A stretch of DNA of 64,000 nucleotides from an uncultured Verrucomicrobiota bacterium (GTDB lineage Bacteria; Verrucomicrobiota; Verrucomicrobiia; Opitutales; Seribacteraceae), in the NCBI GenBank assembly GCA_902612125.1, contig CACMBV010000003.1, positions 1 to 64,000 on the forward strand, given 5' to 3'. Every line of letters begins with the position of its first letter. Position 1 is the first letter of the stretch. Under the pieces are notes generated by a model. The model was given only the letters and a program-made list of their open reading frames with translations, was not told where the DNA came from and made no database searches. The position numbers were made by a program, and so were the translations under genes. Of this stretch, positions 52,748 to 62,580 are shown in pieces.

Positions 52748-54169
52748 ATGAATAACAACCGCGATAATGGTTTTTCGATCCTTCACCGATCACTTCTCTG
52801 TTCAATAATTGTAAGTTGGTTATGGACTTGTATTTGGGTTTGGGGAGTGTGGGGATTTACACTGGTTAACCTTCCGTGGAATTACGCCATTGTTTCGGTT
52901 GCCGGCATCCTCGTTGCTGCGATTGGTTCCCTCCAAAACTACGGTGATTTTTATCTTAAAAACCGATGGGAAAGAATTCGCGATTCTTTCAGCAAGAGTA
53001 ATTTCCAACTGGCCGTTCTTTCATTTTTTGTTTTCGGTGCATATTTCGCTTCAAAGGATGCTGCAACTAGTCGATTGTTTTTGGGATTTTATTTGTCCTC
53101 CTGTTGGCCGGTTTTACTGGTTTCAAACTATGCTTTGCCCGGCCTTTTCAAAAGATTAAATGGTTTTTATGGTATTGAACGAAAAGCATTACTTATAGGT
53201 GACCCACAAGATCTGGTAAAAATGAAAGGTTGGGTTACAAAACATTCTGGAAATGGCTATTCAATGACCGGACTTTTCAGCACGAAATCCTTCTCCGGAA
53301 ACACAGCTAGACTCGGTTTGCCGTATCTAGGAGGGCTGGCAGATTTGAAGTCCTATTTATCCACTCATGCCATTCACCAAATCGTGGTACTTCCGGATGG
53401 CAATCATACAGAGTGGATTGCAGACACTGCAGACATTGCTCACAAGTATGGATGCAGGCTTCTGATTTATAACTCTCTAGCCAAAGAATTTGAGACTCGT
53501 CTAGTCTTCATGGAAGAGTCGGGGAGACAATTTTTCACTCTTCTGAATGAGCCACTGGAAAGTCCTTTTAATCGCATGATAAAAAGACTATTTGATCTTT
53601 CTATCAGTCTACCTGCTGTTATTCTTTTACTTCCTGTTTTGATGACTATGATAAAAATCTTCCATTTCCTTCAATCCAATGGGCCCTTATTTTTTACACA
53701 GGAACGAGTTGGACTGGGCGGAAGTAAGTTTACTATCTTTAAATTCCGCTCAATGGAATATGAAGAAAAGACAGAACTACAAGAAGCTGCACAAGCTACC
53801 AAAAATGATCCACGTGTTTTCCCATTGGGTAGGTTCATGAGAAGATTCAGCCTCGATGAATTTCCCCAATTTATTAATGTATTGAGGGGTGAAATGAGTT
53901 TGGTAGGACCGAGACCATACTTGGCGAAGCATGATTACTTATTTCAAAAAAATTACAGGGCTTACCGAATTAGGCAGTTTGTCAAGCCGGGAGTAACTGG
54001 ACCAGCGCAATGCAGGGGATTACGAGGAGAATTTACTGACACTGTACTCGTAAAAAGGAGAATTGAGTTAGATTTTGATTATGTAGGAAACTGGACGATT
54101 TGGATGGATATAGAAATTGTATTTCGGACGATTGGTCAGGTTCTTTTTCCACCAAAATCAGCCTATTAG
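52748..54169 (+). CDS. Polyprenyl glycosylphosphotransferase (initiating sugar transferase)
   Basis: 473 residues. Membrane segments at the front (SLLCSIIVSWLWTCIWVW, YAIVSVAGILVAAIG, LAVLSFFVFGAYFA), then a Rossmann-like middle (KALLIGDPQDLVKM), and the catalytic domain after a final membrane helix (FDLSISLPAVILLLPVLM). ERVGLGGSKFTIFKFRSM, SLDEFPQFINVLRGEMSLVG and PRPYL are the WbaP/WcaJ signatures. It transfers a sugar phosphate to undecaprenyl phosphate, starting the chain. Transcribed away from the large operon. Confidence 0.92.
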   Translation: MNNNRDNGFSILHRSLLCSIIVSWLWTCIWVWGVWGFTLVNLPWNYAIVSVAGILVAAIGSLQNYGDFYLKNRWERIRDSFSKSNFQLAVLSFFVFGAYFASKDAATSRLFLGFYLSSCWPVLLVSNYALPGLFKRLNGFYGIERKALLIGDPQDLVKMKGWVTKHSGNGYSMTGLFSTKSFSGNTARLGLPYLGGLADLKSYLSTHAIHQIVVLPDGNHTEWIADTADIAHKYGCRLLIYNSLAKEFETRLVFMEESGRQFFTLLNEPLESPFNRMIKRLFDLSISLPAVILLLPVLMTMIKIFHFLQSNGPLFFTQERVGLGGSKFTIFKFRSMEYEEKTELQEAAQATKNDPRVFPLGRFMRRFSLDEFPQFINVLRGEMSLVGPRPYLAKHDYLFQKNYRAYRIRQFVKPGVTGPAQCRGLRGEFTDTVLVKRRIELDFDYVGNWTIWMDIEIVFRTIGQVLFPPKSAY

Positions 54170-54205
54170 TTGTCCGATAAAAACTTTTGCCTTACTATAA
54201 CTTTT

Positions 54206-54940
54206 GTGAGGATACTTGGAGTTGATTTTTTCAAGGGAACTGTTGAGGAAGCAGTAGAGATGTCTCGAGATGGCGGTCTAGTGGTAGCCCCATCAGGTCC
54301 GGGACTGGCAAATGACCTTACGAATTCAGAAGCTTACCGCTTATCACTATCTGAGTCTAAAATAGTTCTTCCTGACAGCGGATTGCTTTGTCTTTGGCTC
54401 AAAATTTTTGGTCAGAAGAGCATTATGAGAATATCCGGACTAAAATATCTCAAGTTTTTTCTGGATTCCACTGATCTGCAAGGGGTGTCCTTTTGGGTAA
54501 TGCCTGATGCGAGTCAAGCAGTCGCAAACATATCATGGCTGGAAAAAGAATATAAATTTTCGATTGAAGCGAAATCTGTGTATCATGCTCCCATTTACAG
54601 CCCAAAAGTCTTTTTGGAAGATCATGACTTGTTGGCCAAGATTGAATCTGGAAATTATAAATATATCTTTATTCAACTGGGAGGAGGTGTACAAGAGCGG
54701 CTGGGCTTATACTTACTAAAAAATCTTCGTAACGCACCAATAATTATCTGCACCGGTGCTGCACTAGCTTTTCTTTCCGGACAGCAGATTAGAATTCCTA
54801 AGTGGGCAGACAAATATTACTTGGGATGGTTTTTGCGATGTTTAAGTAGTCCATCAATGTATCTGCCTAGATATTTTGGTGCCTTCCGTCTTTTTTGGCT
54901 ACTGTTCCGTTATGGAAAGGAGTCACACCCATTATCATGA
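54206..54940 (+). CDS. WecG/TagA/CpsF family glycosyltransferase
   Basis: About 244 residues from GTG 54206 (RILGVDFFKGTVEEAVEM); a TTG at 54170 right after the preceding stop is also in frame. VVAPSGPGLANDLTNSEAY, IVLPDSGLLCLWLK, RISGLKYLKFFL and IFIQLGGGVQERLGLYLLKN match the TagA/WecG pattern with the aspartate in LPDSG. Adds ManNAc-type sugars to lipid-linked GlcNAc in known members. With the gene at 52748 it would build the first two residues of the glycan. Confidence 0.87.
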   Translation: MRILGVDFFKGTVEEAVEMSRDGGLVVAPSGPGLANDLTNSEAYRLSLSESKIVLPDSGLLCLWLKIFGQKSIMRISGLKYLKFFLDSTDLQGVSFWVMPDASQAVANISWLEKEYKFSIEAKSVYHAPIYSPKVFLEDHDLLAKIESGNYKYIFIQLGGGVQERLGLYLLKNLRNAPIIICTGAALAFLSGQQIRIPKWADKYYLGWFLRCLSSPSMYLPRYFGAFRLFWLLFRYGKESHPLS

Positions 54941-56271
54941 GCTTTAAGCAAAAGTTTGAAAGCAAAGATTTGAAGCCTAAGGCAAGCGTGCAGGCACTAG
55001 GATGCAGACTTAATCAATATGAAGGTCTATCGATTGAGGGAAAACTTCGGAGCGAAGGATATGAAATCGTTCCATTTGGGGAAGATGCCGATTTGGGAGT
55101 GATTAATACATGCACGGTTACCAACGAAGCGGATGCCAAGTCGCGAAACGCTATTCGTCGATTCAGCCGAAAAAATCCTCATGCGATCACCGTGGTAATT
55201 GGCTGTTACTCACAGACTTCAGCCAATGAAGTGGCAATGGTGGATGGGGTGGACTATGTGATAGGAAATCATAACAAAATGAATTTCTTTGATTATGTGG
55301 CGGAAGAAAAACCTGCTTCTCCAGTCGTCGTCAGGGGAAAAATTGATCGTGAGGATTTTTCAATGGGTCAGGTAGGAGAAGTGCATTTTGATCAGCGGTC
55401 TAATCTTAAAATTCAGGATGGTTGCGACTTTATGTGTTCGTTTTGTGTGATTCCCTTTGCACGCGGTCGGGCCCGTTCCCGTGAATGGAGTGACTTGTTC
55501 ATGGAGGCAGAGCAGATGATTGAAAAAGGCGTCCGTGAAATTGTGCTAACTGGGGTTAACTTGGGAACCTATGAATCTCAGAGTAAAAATTTCCTTAATT
55601 TGGTGGAAATACTTGGATTATTGCCCGGGCTTGATCGTTTACGAATAAGCAGCATTGAGCCTACAACGATTCCTGCGGAACTATTTGGAATGATGGTTGA
55701 TGATCAACATCCGTTGATGCCATATCTTCATGTGCCGATGCAATCTGGTTGCGATAAAATTCTCGGATTGATGAAAAGAAAATACAAGGTTCAGCAAATG
55801 GAGGAATTTTTCACTGAAGCGACTGAGGCGATTCCTGGAGTATGTATAGGTACTGATATGATGACCGGGTTCCCTGGGGAATCGGAATCAGATTTTACTA
55901 AGACTTGTGAAACTTTCCTTACATTCCCCTTTTCTTACTGCCATGTGTTCACCTATTCCGAACGGGATGGAACTGCAGCACAAAGATCAGAGGATCAAAT
56001 TCCTATTGAGGAAAGAAGAAGAAGAAGTGCCCATCTCCGTCAGTTGTCCGCATCTAAACGTTTGGACTGGCACGAAGAATTTCAAGGAAAGAATGTAAGA
56101 GTTTTACTAGAAAATCCAAAGAATGGACATTACGGTGGGTACACGGAAAACTTCTTGAAACTAATGATACCGATCAAGAGAGAAAATTTACAAAACAAAC
56201 TTGTGCAAGTGAGAGTGGGGGAAGCAAGACCAGAATATTGCTTGGGGCAGATTTTAAATGTAGAAAGTTAA
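54937..56271 (+). CDS. mtaB: tRNA (t6A37) methylthiotransferase MtaB
   Basis: 444 residues from ATG 54937 (ATGA overlap with the previous stop). ASVQALGCRLNQYEGLSIEG is the UPF0004 N-terminal domain with its cysteine; NTCTVTNEADAKSR and GCYSQT give the other two. IQDGCDFMCSFCVIPFARG carries the radical-SAM CxxxCxxC, and the TRAM domain is at the end. Adds a methylthio group to t6A37 of tRNAs. Translated in coupling with the glycan gene WecG-like, which is an unusual boundary. Confidence 0.93.
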   Translation: MSFKQKFESKDLKPKASVQALGCRLNQYEGLSIEGKLRSEGYEIVPFGEDADLGVINTCTVTNEADAKSRNAIRRFSRKNPHAITVVIGCYSQTSANEVAMVDGVDYVIGNHNKMNFFDYVAEEKPASPVVVRGKIDREDFSMGQVGEVHFDQRSNLKIQDGCDFMCSFCVIPFARGRARSREWSDLFMEAEQMIEKGVREIVLTGVNLGTYESQSKNFLNLVEILGLLPGLDRLRISSIEPTTIPAELFGMMVDDQHPLMPYLHVPMQSGCDKILGLMKRKYKVQQMEEFFTEATEAIPGVCIGTDMMTGFPGESESDFTKTCETFLTFPFSYCHVFTYSERDGTAAQRSEDQIPIEERRRRSAHLRQLSASKRLDWHEEFQGKNVRVLLENPKNGHYGGYTENFLKLMIPIKRENLQNKLVQVRVGEARPEYCLGQILNVES

Positions 56272-56325
56272 CTCCTGTTACGATTTTAACTTGTTCCAAA
56301 CTTCCGAAATATTGGATACAGATCA

Positions 56326-57195
56326 ATGAATAAAATTTTTTTGTGCGACGGTCATAACCTCGCTTTTCGGGCTTTTTATGGGATTCGCGAACTTTACCGC
56401 TCTGACGGTTTCCCGACCAATATGATTCACGGATGGTTACGCTCTTTTTGGCGAATGGAAGATGAGTTTAAACCCGATCGCCTATGGGTGTTCTTTGACC
56501 TGGGGGGATGTCCGCAGAGGGAGAGAATTTTGCCTGATTATAAAGCAAACCGGGGAAGTCCGCCTGAGGGATTTCTAGAGCAGTTGGAATGGGTAAAGAA
56601 ACTTACCACGGCCCTCGGATATGGGACCGGGGAAGCTGAGGGTCGAGAGGCGGATGACCTTATCGCAGCAAAAGTTCAGGAGCTAAAAGGAGAAAAGGAA
56701 TTGGTTGTTGTCAGCGCGGATAAGGATTTGGCACAACTAATTGAACCTAGTGTTTCACAGCTTCTGCCCCCACCGACTGCCAACCCTAGAGTTGGGTGGA
56801 GGTTACTTGATGAAAAGGGTGTCATGGAAAAGTTTGGTGTAAAACCAACTCAGATTCTCGATTATTTATCTATTATTGGTGATCAGTCGGATAATATACC
56901 AGGACTTGCGGGTGTCGGTCCGAAAACTGCGGTTAAATGGTTACAGGAGTGGGGAAATTTAGACGCTGTGATAGCCAATGCTGGCAGAATAACTCCGAAA
57001 AGATTTTGCAGTATGATTTATGAAAAAAGGGAAATGCTTCTCAGGAACCGTGACCTCATACGCCTTGACTCTACAATACATATAGGTGATATCAAACCAT
57101 GTAGCCCGGATATTGAAAAAATTTTTGAAATTCTTGAAATTATGGAAATGAAGAAATCCATCAGTGAAGTGAAGATCCGATATTCCGTAAACTAG
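56326..57195 (+). CDS. 5'-3' exonuclease (PIN/FEN-like, stand-alone)
   Basis: 289 residues. LCDGHNLAFRAFYG and WVFFDLGGCPQRERILPDYK give the first metal aspartates; AEGREADDLIAAKVQEL and VVSADKDLAQLI the others; GDQSDNIPGLAGVGPKTAVK is the helix-hairpin-helix-type DNA clamp. This is the same fold as the N-terminal domain of DNA polymerase I, but without a polymerase. Used in Okazaki fragment or repair processing. Standalone forms are common. Spacing of 55 bases after mtaB. Confidence 0.9.
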   Translation: MNKIFLCDGHNLAFRAFYGIRELYRSDGFPTNMIHGWLRSFWRMEDEFKPDRLWVFFDLGGCPQRERILPDYKANRGSPPEGFLEQLEWVKKLTTALGYGTGEAEGREADDLIAAKVQELKGEKELVVVSADKDLAQLIEPSVSQLLPPPTANPRVGWRLLDEKGVMEKFGVKPTQILDYLSIIGDQSDNIPGLAGVGPKTAVKWLQEWGNLDAVIANAGRITPKRFCSMIYEKREMLLRNRDLIRLDSTIHIGDIKPCSPDIEKIFEILEIMEMKKSISEVKIRYSVN

Positions 57196-57254
57196 GTCAG
57201 ATTGTCATAAAACGCGCTTTCCGAAGTGGGATGGTTTTGTTATTAGGTAATCAA

Positions 57255-58130
57255 ATGTCTAGTTTACTAAGTTTTGGGTTACCCAAGGGCAGCCTTGAGG
57301 AGGCCACACTTAAATTATTTGCCAGAGCAGGTTTTAACATTACCAAAGGTTCACGATCTTATACTCCAAGTTGGGATGACCCAGACTTGGACGGCAGATT
57401 TGTCCGTGCTCAGGAAATGAGTCGATATGTCGAAGATGGTTTCTTTGATTGTGGTTTAACCGGACGCGATTGGGTTAAGGAAAACGAATCGAATGTTCAG
57501 GTAGTTGCAGATCTGATTTACAGCCGTGCCTCCAACCGAATTTCCAAGTGGGTCTTAGCAGTACCTGAAAATTCACCGATACAAACTGTGAAAGATTTGG
57601 AAGGTAAAACAATTGCGACTGAACTGGTTGAAGTAACCAGAAATTTTCTTATTGAAAACGGGGTTTCAGCCGATGTTGAATTTTCTTGGGGAGCCACTGA
57701 AGTAAAGGTTCCAGAACTCGTGGATGCCATTGTTGATTTAACAGAGACTGGCAGTTCCCTGCGTGCTAACAATTTGCGCATTGTTGATGTGTTGATGGAG
57801 ACGAATACAGTCTTAATTGCAAATAAGGAGTCATGGACTAATGAAGCCAAGAGAGCAAAGATTGAAAATATTTCAATGATGTTAAATGCTGCCTTGCAAG
57901 CCGAAACAAAAGTTGGTCTGAAGCTTAACTTAGAGAGGAGTAAATTGTCAGAAGTTCTTCTTAATCTCCCTGCCCTTCGTAATCCAACAATCTCCTCACT
58001 TGCCGATGAGGAATGGATTGCAGTTGAGACCGTTATTGAAAAGAAAGTATCCAGAGAGATTATTCCGGCATTGAAAAGATTGGGTGCTGAGGGAATTGTG
58101 GAGTACCCACTTAATAAAATAGTAGCCTAG
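57255..58130 (+). CDS. hisG: ATP phosphoribosyltransferase, long form (HisG)
   Basis: 291 residues from ATG 57255 (SSLLSFGLPKGSLEEATLK); an ATG 24 bases earlier adds residues foreign to the family. VEDGFFDCGLTGRDWVKE, TELVEVTRNFLIENGV and VDLTETGSSLRANNL (PRPP-binding loop) are in place. A C-terminal regulatory domain of about 75 residues makes it long form, so it does not need HisZ and is expected to be inhibited by histidine. First committed step of histidine synthesis. Other his genes are not near. Confidence 0.93.
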   Translation: MSSLLSFGLPKGSLEEATLKLFARAGFNITKGSRSYTPSWDDPDLDGRFVRAQEMSRYVEDGFFDCGLTGRDWVKENESNVQVVADLIYSRASNRISKWVLAVPENSPIQTVKDLEGKTIATELVEVTRNFLIENGVSADVEFSWGATEVKVPELVDAIVDLTETGSSLRANNLRIVDVLMETNTVLIANKESWTNEAKRAKIENISMMLNAALQAETKVGLKLNLERSKLSEVLLNLPALRNPTISSLADEEWIAVETVIEKKVSREIIPALKRLGAEGIVEYPLNKIVA

Positions 58131-58207
58131 TTAGAGGAAGGATTGTGCTTGCTGAAATGAAAACAAGTTGATTATATGAGGAATTCTCTTAATTATTAAC
58201 CCTTATC

Positions 58208-58259
58208 CCACGAAATTTTGATTGCTCGTGCTCAGCGATTTATGCAACTTTTTTCGTGG
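58208..58259. promoter_or_regulatory. Inverted repeat in the rpsA leader
   Basis: CCACGAAA at 58208-58215 and TTTCGTGG at 58252-58259 are perfect 8-base complementary arms, 36 bases apart and 20 bases before the rpsA start codon. In the RNA they could pair and close a stem around the translation start region. Ribosomal protein S1 controls its own translation in some bacteria; whether this pairing does so here is unproven. Confidence 0.45.
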
Positions 58260-58279
58260 CTGACACAATCTAAAGCATC

Positions 58280-59944
58280 ATGAGTGCAGTTATGGAAGAC
58301 TTGCTCGCAGAGAGCAAAATTGAATTACTTAAAGAAGGTTCCGTTATTGAGGGAACCATAATGGAAATACGTCCTACCGAAGTCGTTATTGATTTTGGTG
58401 GCAAAGCTGAGGGCACAATCCCGGCCCACGAATTTATAGATCTGAGCGAACTGGAAATCGGCTCTGACATTGAAGTCTTTCTTGAGAGACTTGAAGATCG
58501 TTTCGGTAATCCCCAACTTTCTTTTGACAAAGCGGAACAGAAAAAAAACTGGGAGAAAATTGTCAATACATGCGAAGAGGGCTCAGTCATTACTGGCCGA
58601 GTGAGATCAAAAGTAAAAGGAGGTTTGGTAGTAAACATAGGCGTTGATGCCTTTTTGCCTTCTTCTCAGGTGGATATTCAAGCCCCTAAAAATTTGGACC
58701 AGTTTGTAGGTCAAACTTTTGATTTCAAAGTCGTCAAAATTAATCGCGAACGCAAAAATATTGTTGTTTCTCGTCGTGAATTGATTGAAGAGCGAAGACA
58801 GGATAAAAAGCGCGAAATCCTATCTAAAATTATTCCTGGTGAAACCCGCCGTGGTATGGTAAAAAATATCACCGATTATGGTGCATTCATCGATTTGGAT
58901 GGACTGGACGGCCTCTTACACATAACTGACATGAGTTGGGGGAGAGTCTCACATCCCAGTGAAATGGTTAAAACAGGGGAGGAAATTACCGTTTGCATAA
59001 TTGATATCGATGAAAAGCGCGAGCGAGTGTCTTTGGGCCTCAAGCAACTTTCTAGCAATCCATGGGATGAGATTGAAAGCAAGTTTCCAATTAATGCAAA
59101 AGTTCGTGGTAAAGTGGTTAATCTTGTTCCATACGGAGCTTTTGTAGAACTGGAAGAAGGCGTTGAAGGTCTTGTTCATGTGACAGAAATGTCTTGGACA
59201 AAAAGAATAACCAAACCGGGTGAAGTTCTCAATGTTGGAGACGAAGTCGATGCTGTGGTTCTCGGGATCCAAAAGGATGACCAGAAAATTTCATTGGGTC
59301 TTCGCCAGCTTGAAGTCAACCCATGGGATATGGCTACTCACAACTACCCACCGGGTGCTCGCGTACGGGGTAAAATCAGAAACTTAACCTCATACGGGGC
59401 CTTCGTCGAACTTGAAGAGGGAATTGATGGTATGGTTCATGTTTCTGACATGAGTTGGACTCGTAAAATCAACCATCCCAGCGAAATGGTGAAGAAAGGC
59501 GATGAAGTCGACGCCATTGTTGTAGAAGTTGATGTGGATAATCAAAGAATTTCTCTCGGTATGAAACATCTCACCCAAGATCCATGGGAAGATATTGATC
59601 GTCTTTACAAACTTGGTGACATAATCAAAGGTAGAGTTGCGAGGGTCGCAGGCTATGGTGCCTTTATTGAACTAGAACATGACATTGATGGTCTCGTTCA
59701 TATAAGTCAAATCAAAGAAGAGCGTATAGAGAAAGTTAAAGACCATCTCAAAGAAGGTGAGGAAGTTTCTGCCCGAGTCATCAAAATTGACAAGGATGAG
59801 CGAAGGATTGGTCTTAGTATCAAAGCTGCAGATTATGATGAAGATGCATTGGCAAAGGAAGTAGCGGCCTATGATGAGGTTGGAGAAGATTTAACTACCT
59901 CACTTGGTGATATTTTTGACGAAGCTACTGCACAAGAAGAATGA
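58280..59944 (+). CDS. rpsA: 30S ribosomal protein S1 (six S1 domains)
   Basis: 554 residues. Six OB-fold S1 repeats are visible, starting at about 17, 104, 187, 273, 360 and 447, for example VKNITDYGAFIDL, VVNLVPYGAFVEL, IRNLTSYGAFVEL and VARVAGYGAFIEL, each followed by GLVHV- or GLLHI-type strands. Brings mRNA to the ribosome and is essential in Gram-negatives. There is no clear Shine-Dalgarno before the ATG, as in many S1 mRNAs. Followed by 66 bases and a convergent sigma factor gene. Confidence 0.95.
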   Translation: MSAVMEDLLAESKIELLKEGSVIEGTIMEIRPTEVVIDFGGKAEGTIPAHEFIDLSELEIGSDIEVFLERLEDRFGNPQLSFDKAEQKKNWEKIVNTCEEGSVITGRVRSKVKGGLVVNIGVDAFLPSSQVDIQAPKNLDQFVGQTFDFKVVKINRERKNIVVSRRELIEERRQDKKREILSKIIPGETRRGMVKNITDYGAFIDLDGLDGLLHITDMSWGRVSHPSEMVKTGEEITVCIIDIDEKRERVSLGLKQLSSNPWDEIESKFPINAKVRGKVVNLVPYGAFVELEEGVEGLVHVTEMSWTKRITKPGEVLNVGDEVDAVVLGIQKDDQKISLGLRQLEVNPWDMATHNYPPGARVRGKIRNLTSYGAFVELEEGIDGMVHVSDMSWTRKINHPSEMVKKGDEVDAIVVEVDVDNQRISLGMKHLTQDPWEDIDRLYKLGDIIKGRVARVAGYGAFIELEHDIDGLVHISQIKEERIEKVKDHLKEGEEVSARVIKIDKDERRIGLSIKAADYDEDALAKEVAAYDEVGEDLTTSLGDIFDEATAQEE

Positions 59945-60010
59945 TAAAAAGATACTTTTTCGACTCTACTTTCAAGTAGGGCGGGTTCAAAAATAAACTT
60001 GGGAAAATGT

Positions 60011-60916
60011 TTAGGTGGACTTGTGAAGAAGGTCCTGTAACATCTTGGTTCTTCGTTCTATTCTTTTCTGCTCCTGAATTTCTTCCCATGTTCTTTGTTT
60101 TTCGAACTTGGTCATACTTCTACGTAATTGACGAATAGCCTGCTCCTGAAGTTGCCTGACTCTTTCCCTGGTAATTCCAATTTGTTCACCCACTTCTTCA
60201 AGCGTTTTTGGATCCCTGCCTTCAAGTCCAAAACGAAGTCTGATAATATCAGCTTCCCTTGGTTCAAGCGAAGCAAGGACTTTTTCGACATCACCGACCA
60301 AGGATTTGGATTGCAGATTTTCAAGAGGTGAGGTTGTTTTGGTATCCGGCACTACATCCCTAAGACTGGAACCTTCTTCATCATTAATTGGCGAATCGAG
60401 TGAAGCCGGTTTTTTACTTACGGATTTTAGGTGTGTAATCCTTGCAACCGGGATTTTCATCTCCTCGGCTAATTCGTCATCTGTGGGCTCACGGCCAAGA
60501 TTTTCGCTCAATAGTTGAGTAGTACGGCGAATTTGAGTGACTCGATCGACCATGTGGACAGGCAGACGGATCGTTTTGCTTTGGTTTGCCAAGGCTCTTT
60601 TGATGGATTGTTTGATCCACCAAGAGGCATAGGTACTGAGTTTTCCTCCCTTGGATGGATCAAACCTTTCAACCGCTTTCATCAAACCCATGTTCCCTTC
60701 GTTGATAAGATCGAGTAATGATAGCCCGATATTCGAGTAATCTTGGGCAATTTTAACAACCAGACGAAGATTGGCTGTAATCATTTTTTCACGAGCTTTT
60801 TCATCTCCCTTACTAATTTTCTTGGCAAGCTTGATCTCCTCCTCAACTGTAATCAAAGGGATGACTGAGATTTGCTTTAAATAAATATCTAAGGATGATT
60901 GTTCGCTATGATCCAC
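60011..60916 (-). CDS. RpoD-type RNA polymerase sigma factor (short)
   Basis: About 301 residues from GTG 60916 ([18 protein letters not shown]); an ATG at 60967 lies inside trpE. Region 1.2 (SLDIYLKQI), 2.1-2.4 ([52 protein letters not shown]), 3 ([13 protein letters not shown]) and 4.2 ([20 protein letters not shown]) are all present; region 1.1 is missing. This short form is common in Verrucomicrobiota for the main sigma factor, but a stationary-phase role is also possible. Convergent with rpsA. Confidence 0.88.
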   Translation of the reverse strand: MDHSEQSSLDIYLKQISVIPLITVEEEIKLAKKISKGDEKAREKMITANLRLVVKIAQDYSNIGLSLLDLINEGNMGLMKAVERFDPSKGGKLSTYASWWIKQSIKRALANQSKTIRLPVHMVDRVTQIRRTTQLLSENLGREPTDDELAEEMKIPVARITHLKSVSKKPASLDSPINDEEGSSLRDVVPDTKTTSPLENLQSKSLVGDVEKVLASLEPREADIIRLRFGLEGRDPKTLEEVGEQIGITRERVRQLQEQAIRQLRRSMTKFEKQRTWEEIQEQKRIERRTKMLQDLLHKST

Positions 60917-60926
60917 GATCGTAAGT

Positions 60927-62420
60927 TTAGGTATTAGTTGGCATAAATTTAGCCAATTCAGCGGCACTCAATACGCCTTTTGCTTTATTGATCGTTTCAA
61001 GGAACTCCATTTCAGGCAGAGAGTCTGCAACAACTCCTGCACCGGCTTGTAGATATATGTAGCTGTCCTTGAGGATTGCCGTGCGAATTGCAATGCAAGA
61101 GTCGTGATTCCCCTCAAAACCAAAGTAACCAAGTGCACCAGCATATGCACTCCTGCAGGTGTTTTCTAATTCTGATATAATCTGCATTGCTCTTATCTTA
61201 GGTGCTCCGCTCACAGTGCCTGCGGGAAAGGTAGCTCTCATTAGATCAAAGGCATTTTTATCCTTAGATAATTTTCCAACCACTTGGGAGACAATATGCA
61301 TGACATGTGAATACTTCTCTACACTCATGAAGTCAACTGCCTGTACGGAACCATATTGGCAAACTCGGCCGATATCGTTTCTAGCTAAATCCACCAGCAT
61401 CAGGTGTTCTGCTTTTTCTTTTTCATCTTGGAGAAGGTCGTTCTCCAATTCTTTATCTTCCTCTTCGTTTCTACCCCGAGGGCGGGTGCCTGCGATAGGC
61501 CGAATTAGTACATTTTCATCACTCAAACGGACATGTACCTCAGGAGAGGCACCTACCATTGAATATTTAGTAGTCTCGAGAATGAACATATAAGGCGATG
61601 GATTGATAGCCCGAATAGCCCTGTAGAGGTTTACGGGAGATCCGCTGTAGGGAATTGAAAACCTTTGGGACAAAACTGCTTGGATGATATCTCCCTGCCT
61701 GATATAGGCTTTGGTTTGATTTACAAGAGTTTCGAATTCATTTTGAGAGAAATTCCCTTTAGGATGTTTTATAGCAGATAAGTCCAAGTTCCCCAATGGT
61801 GCAGGAGACAGCGTAAGAGGTTCTGATAAAAGTTCTATGGTTTCTTTAATCTTTTTAACTGCTTGCTTATAAGTTTTGTCTGGATTAGCCAATGTCTTCG
61901 CGTTAGCACATACCTGTAGTGTTTGCCTAGCATGATCAAAAACAAGCACAATTTCCGTCATCATGAAAAAAAGCATTGGCATTTCTAATTCATCATCTTC
62001 CGGCAGAGGTATCGAAGGTTCTATACGGTTTGCATATTCGTAACCCACGAATCCAACGGCACCCCCTGAAAATCGGTAGCCATCAATACCGACATAGCGT
62101 ATTCCGTCGATTTCATTCTCAATGAGGCAAAGCGGATCTACCGGAGTTACTATTTTTTGAGTGTGTTCTTCTGTCGTGATTTCCGTGGTCTTACTGAAAC
62201 ATGAAATTTCTTTGCTGGCAGAGAATCCGAGGAAGGAAAATCTGCTTACCTGCTCACCCCCAACTACGGATTCAAAAAGAAAAGCAGGTTTAAATTTTGA
62301 TAGCTTGGCGTATGCAGAGAGAGGGGTTTCCGTATCCGCGGTTAATTCTGTGCTAACTGCGATTAAATCGTGGTCTTTACACAAGTTCCTGAAATGATTG
62401 AGCTTGGGTGAAATATTCAT
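60927..62420 (-). CDS. trpE: Anthranilate synthase component I (TrpE)
   Basis: 497 residues, normal length. The N-terminal regulatory part has [20 protein letters not shown] (tryptophan site, LFES); the catalytic part has [48 protein letters not shown] and [13 protein letters not shown]. Makes anthranilate from chorismate with the TrpG glutaminase, which is not in the window. Eleven bases before the sigma factor gene, so both may share a transcript. Tryptophan leader not seen. Confidence 0.95.
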   Translation of the reverse strand: MNISPKLNHFRNLCKDHDLIAVSTELTADTETPLSAYAKLSKFKPAFLFESVVGGEQVSRFSFLGFSASKEISCFSKTTEITTEEHTQKIVTPVDPLCLIENEIDGIRYVGIDGYRFSGGAVGFVGYEYANRIEPSIPLPEDDELEMPMLFFMMTEIVLVFDHARQTLQVCANAKTLANPDKTYKQAVKKIKETIELLSEPLTLSPAPLGNLDLSAIKHPKGNFSQNEFETLVNQTKAYIRQGDIIQAVLSQRFSIPYSGSPVNLYRAIRAINPSPYMFILETTKYSMVGASPEVHVRLSDENVLIRPIAGTRPRGRNEEEDKELENDLLQDEKEKAEHLMLVDLARNDIGRVCQYGSVQAVDFMSVEKYSHVMHIVSQVVGKLSKDKNAFDLMRATFPAGTVSGAPKIRAMQIISELENTCRSAYAGALGYFGFEGNHDSCIAIRTAILKDSYIYLQAGAGVVADSLPEMEFLETINKAKGVLSAAELAKFMPTNT

Positions 62421-62580
62421 GGATTACACAGTAAAGCGTCGGTTTTTGTACCGGTGAATACCATAATGAGCAAAATTTTATTGGACTTATGTTTTTGGGG
62501 TTGCGTGTGGGTGAAATCAATATGCAGATAAAAGAAGTCTTAATCTTATCTAAGCTTAAATCTGAAGCGAGGAGTAAATT
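62421..62580. promoter_or_regulatory. Divergent trpE/glgC intergenic region with strong glgC ribosome site
   Basis: 160 bases. GAGGAG at 62569-62574, six bases before the glgC ATG, is one of the few strong Shine-Dalgarno sites in this window. Promoters for both directions must be here, but none is clear enough to mark. No tryptophan-rich leader peptide for trpE could be found in the minus direction. Confidence 0.6.

Noticed and set aside
59966-59979. Hairpin CTACT-TTCA-AGTAG between rpsA and the sigma gene
   Set aside because: Only five to six pairs and no T run follows, so a terminator cannot be claimed although one is expected between convergent genes.
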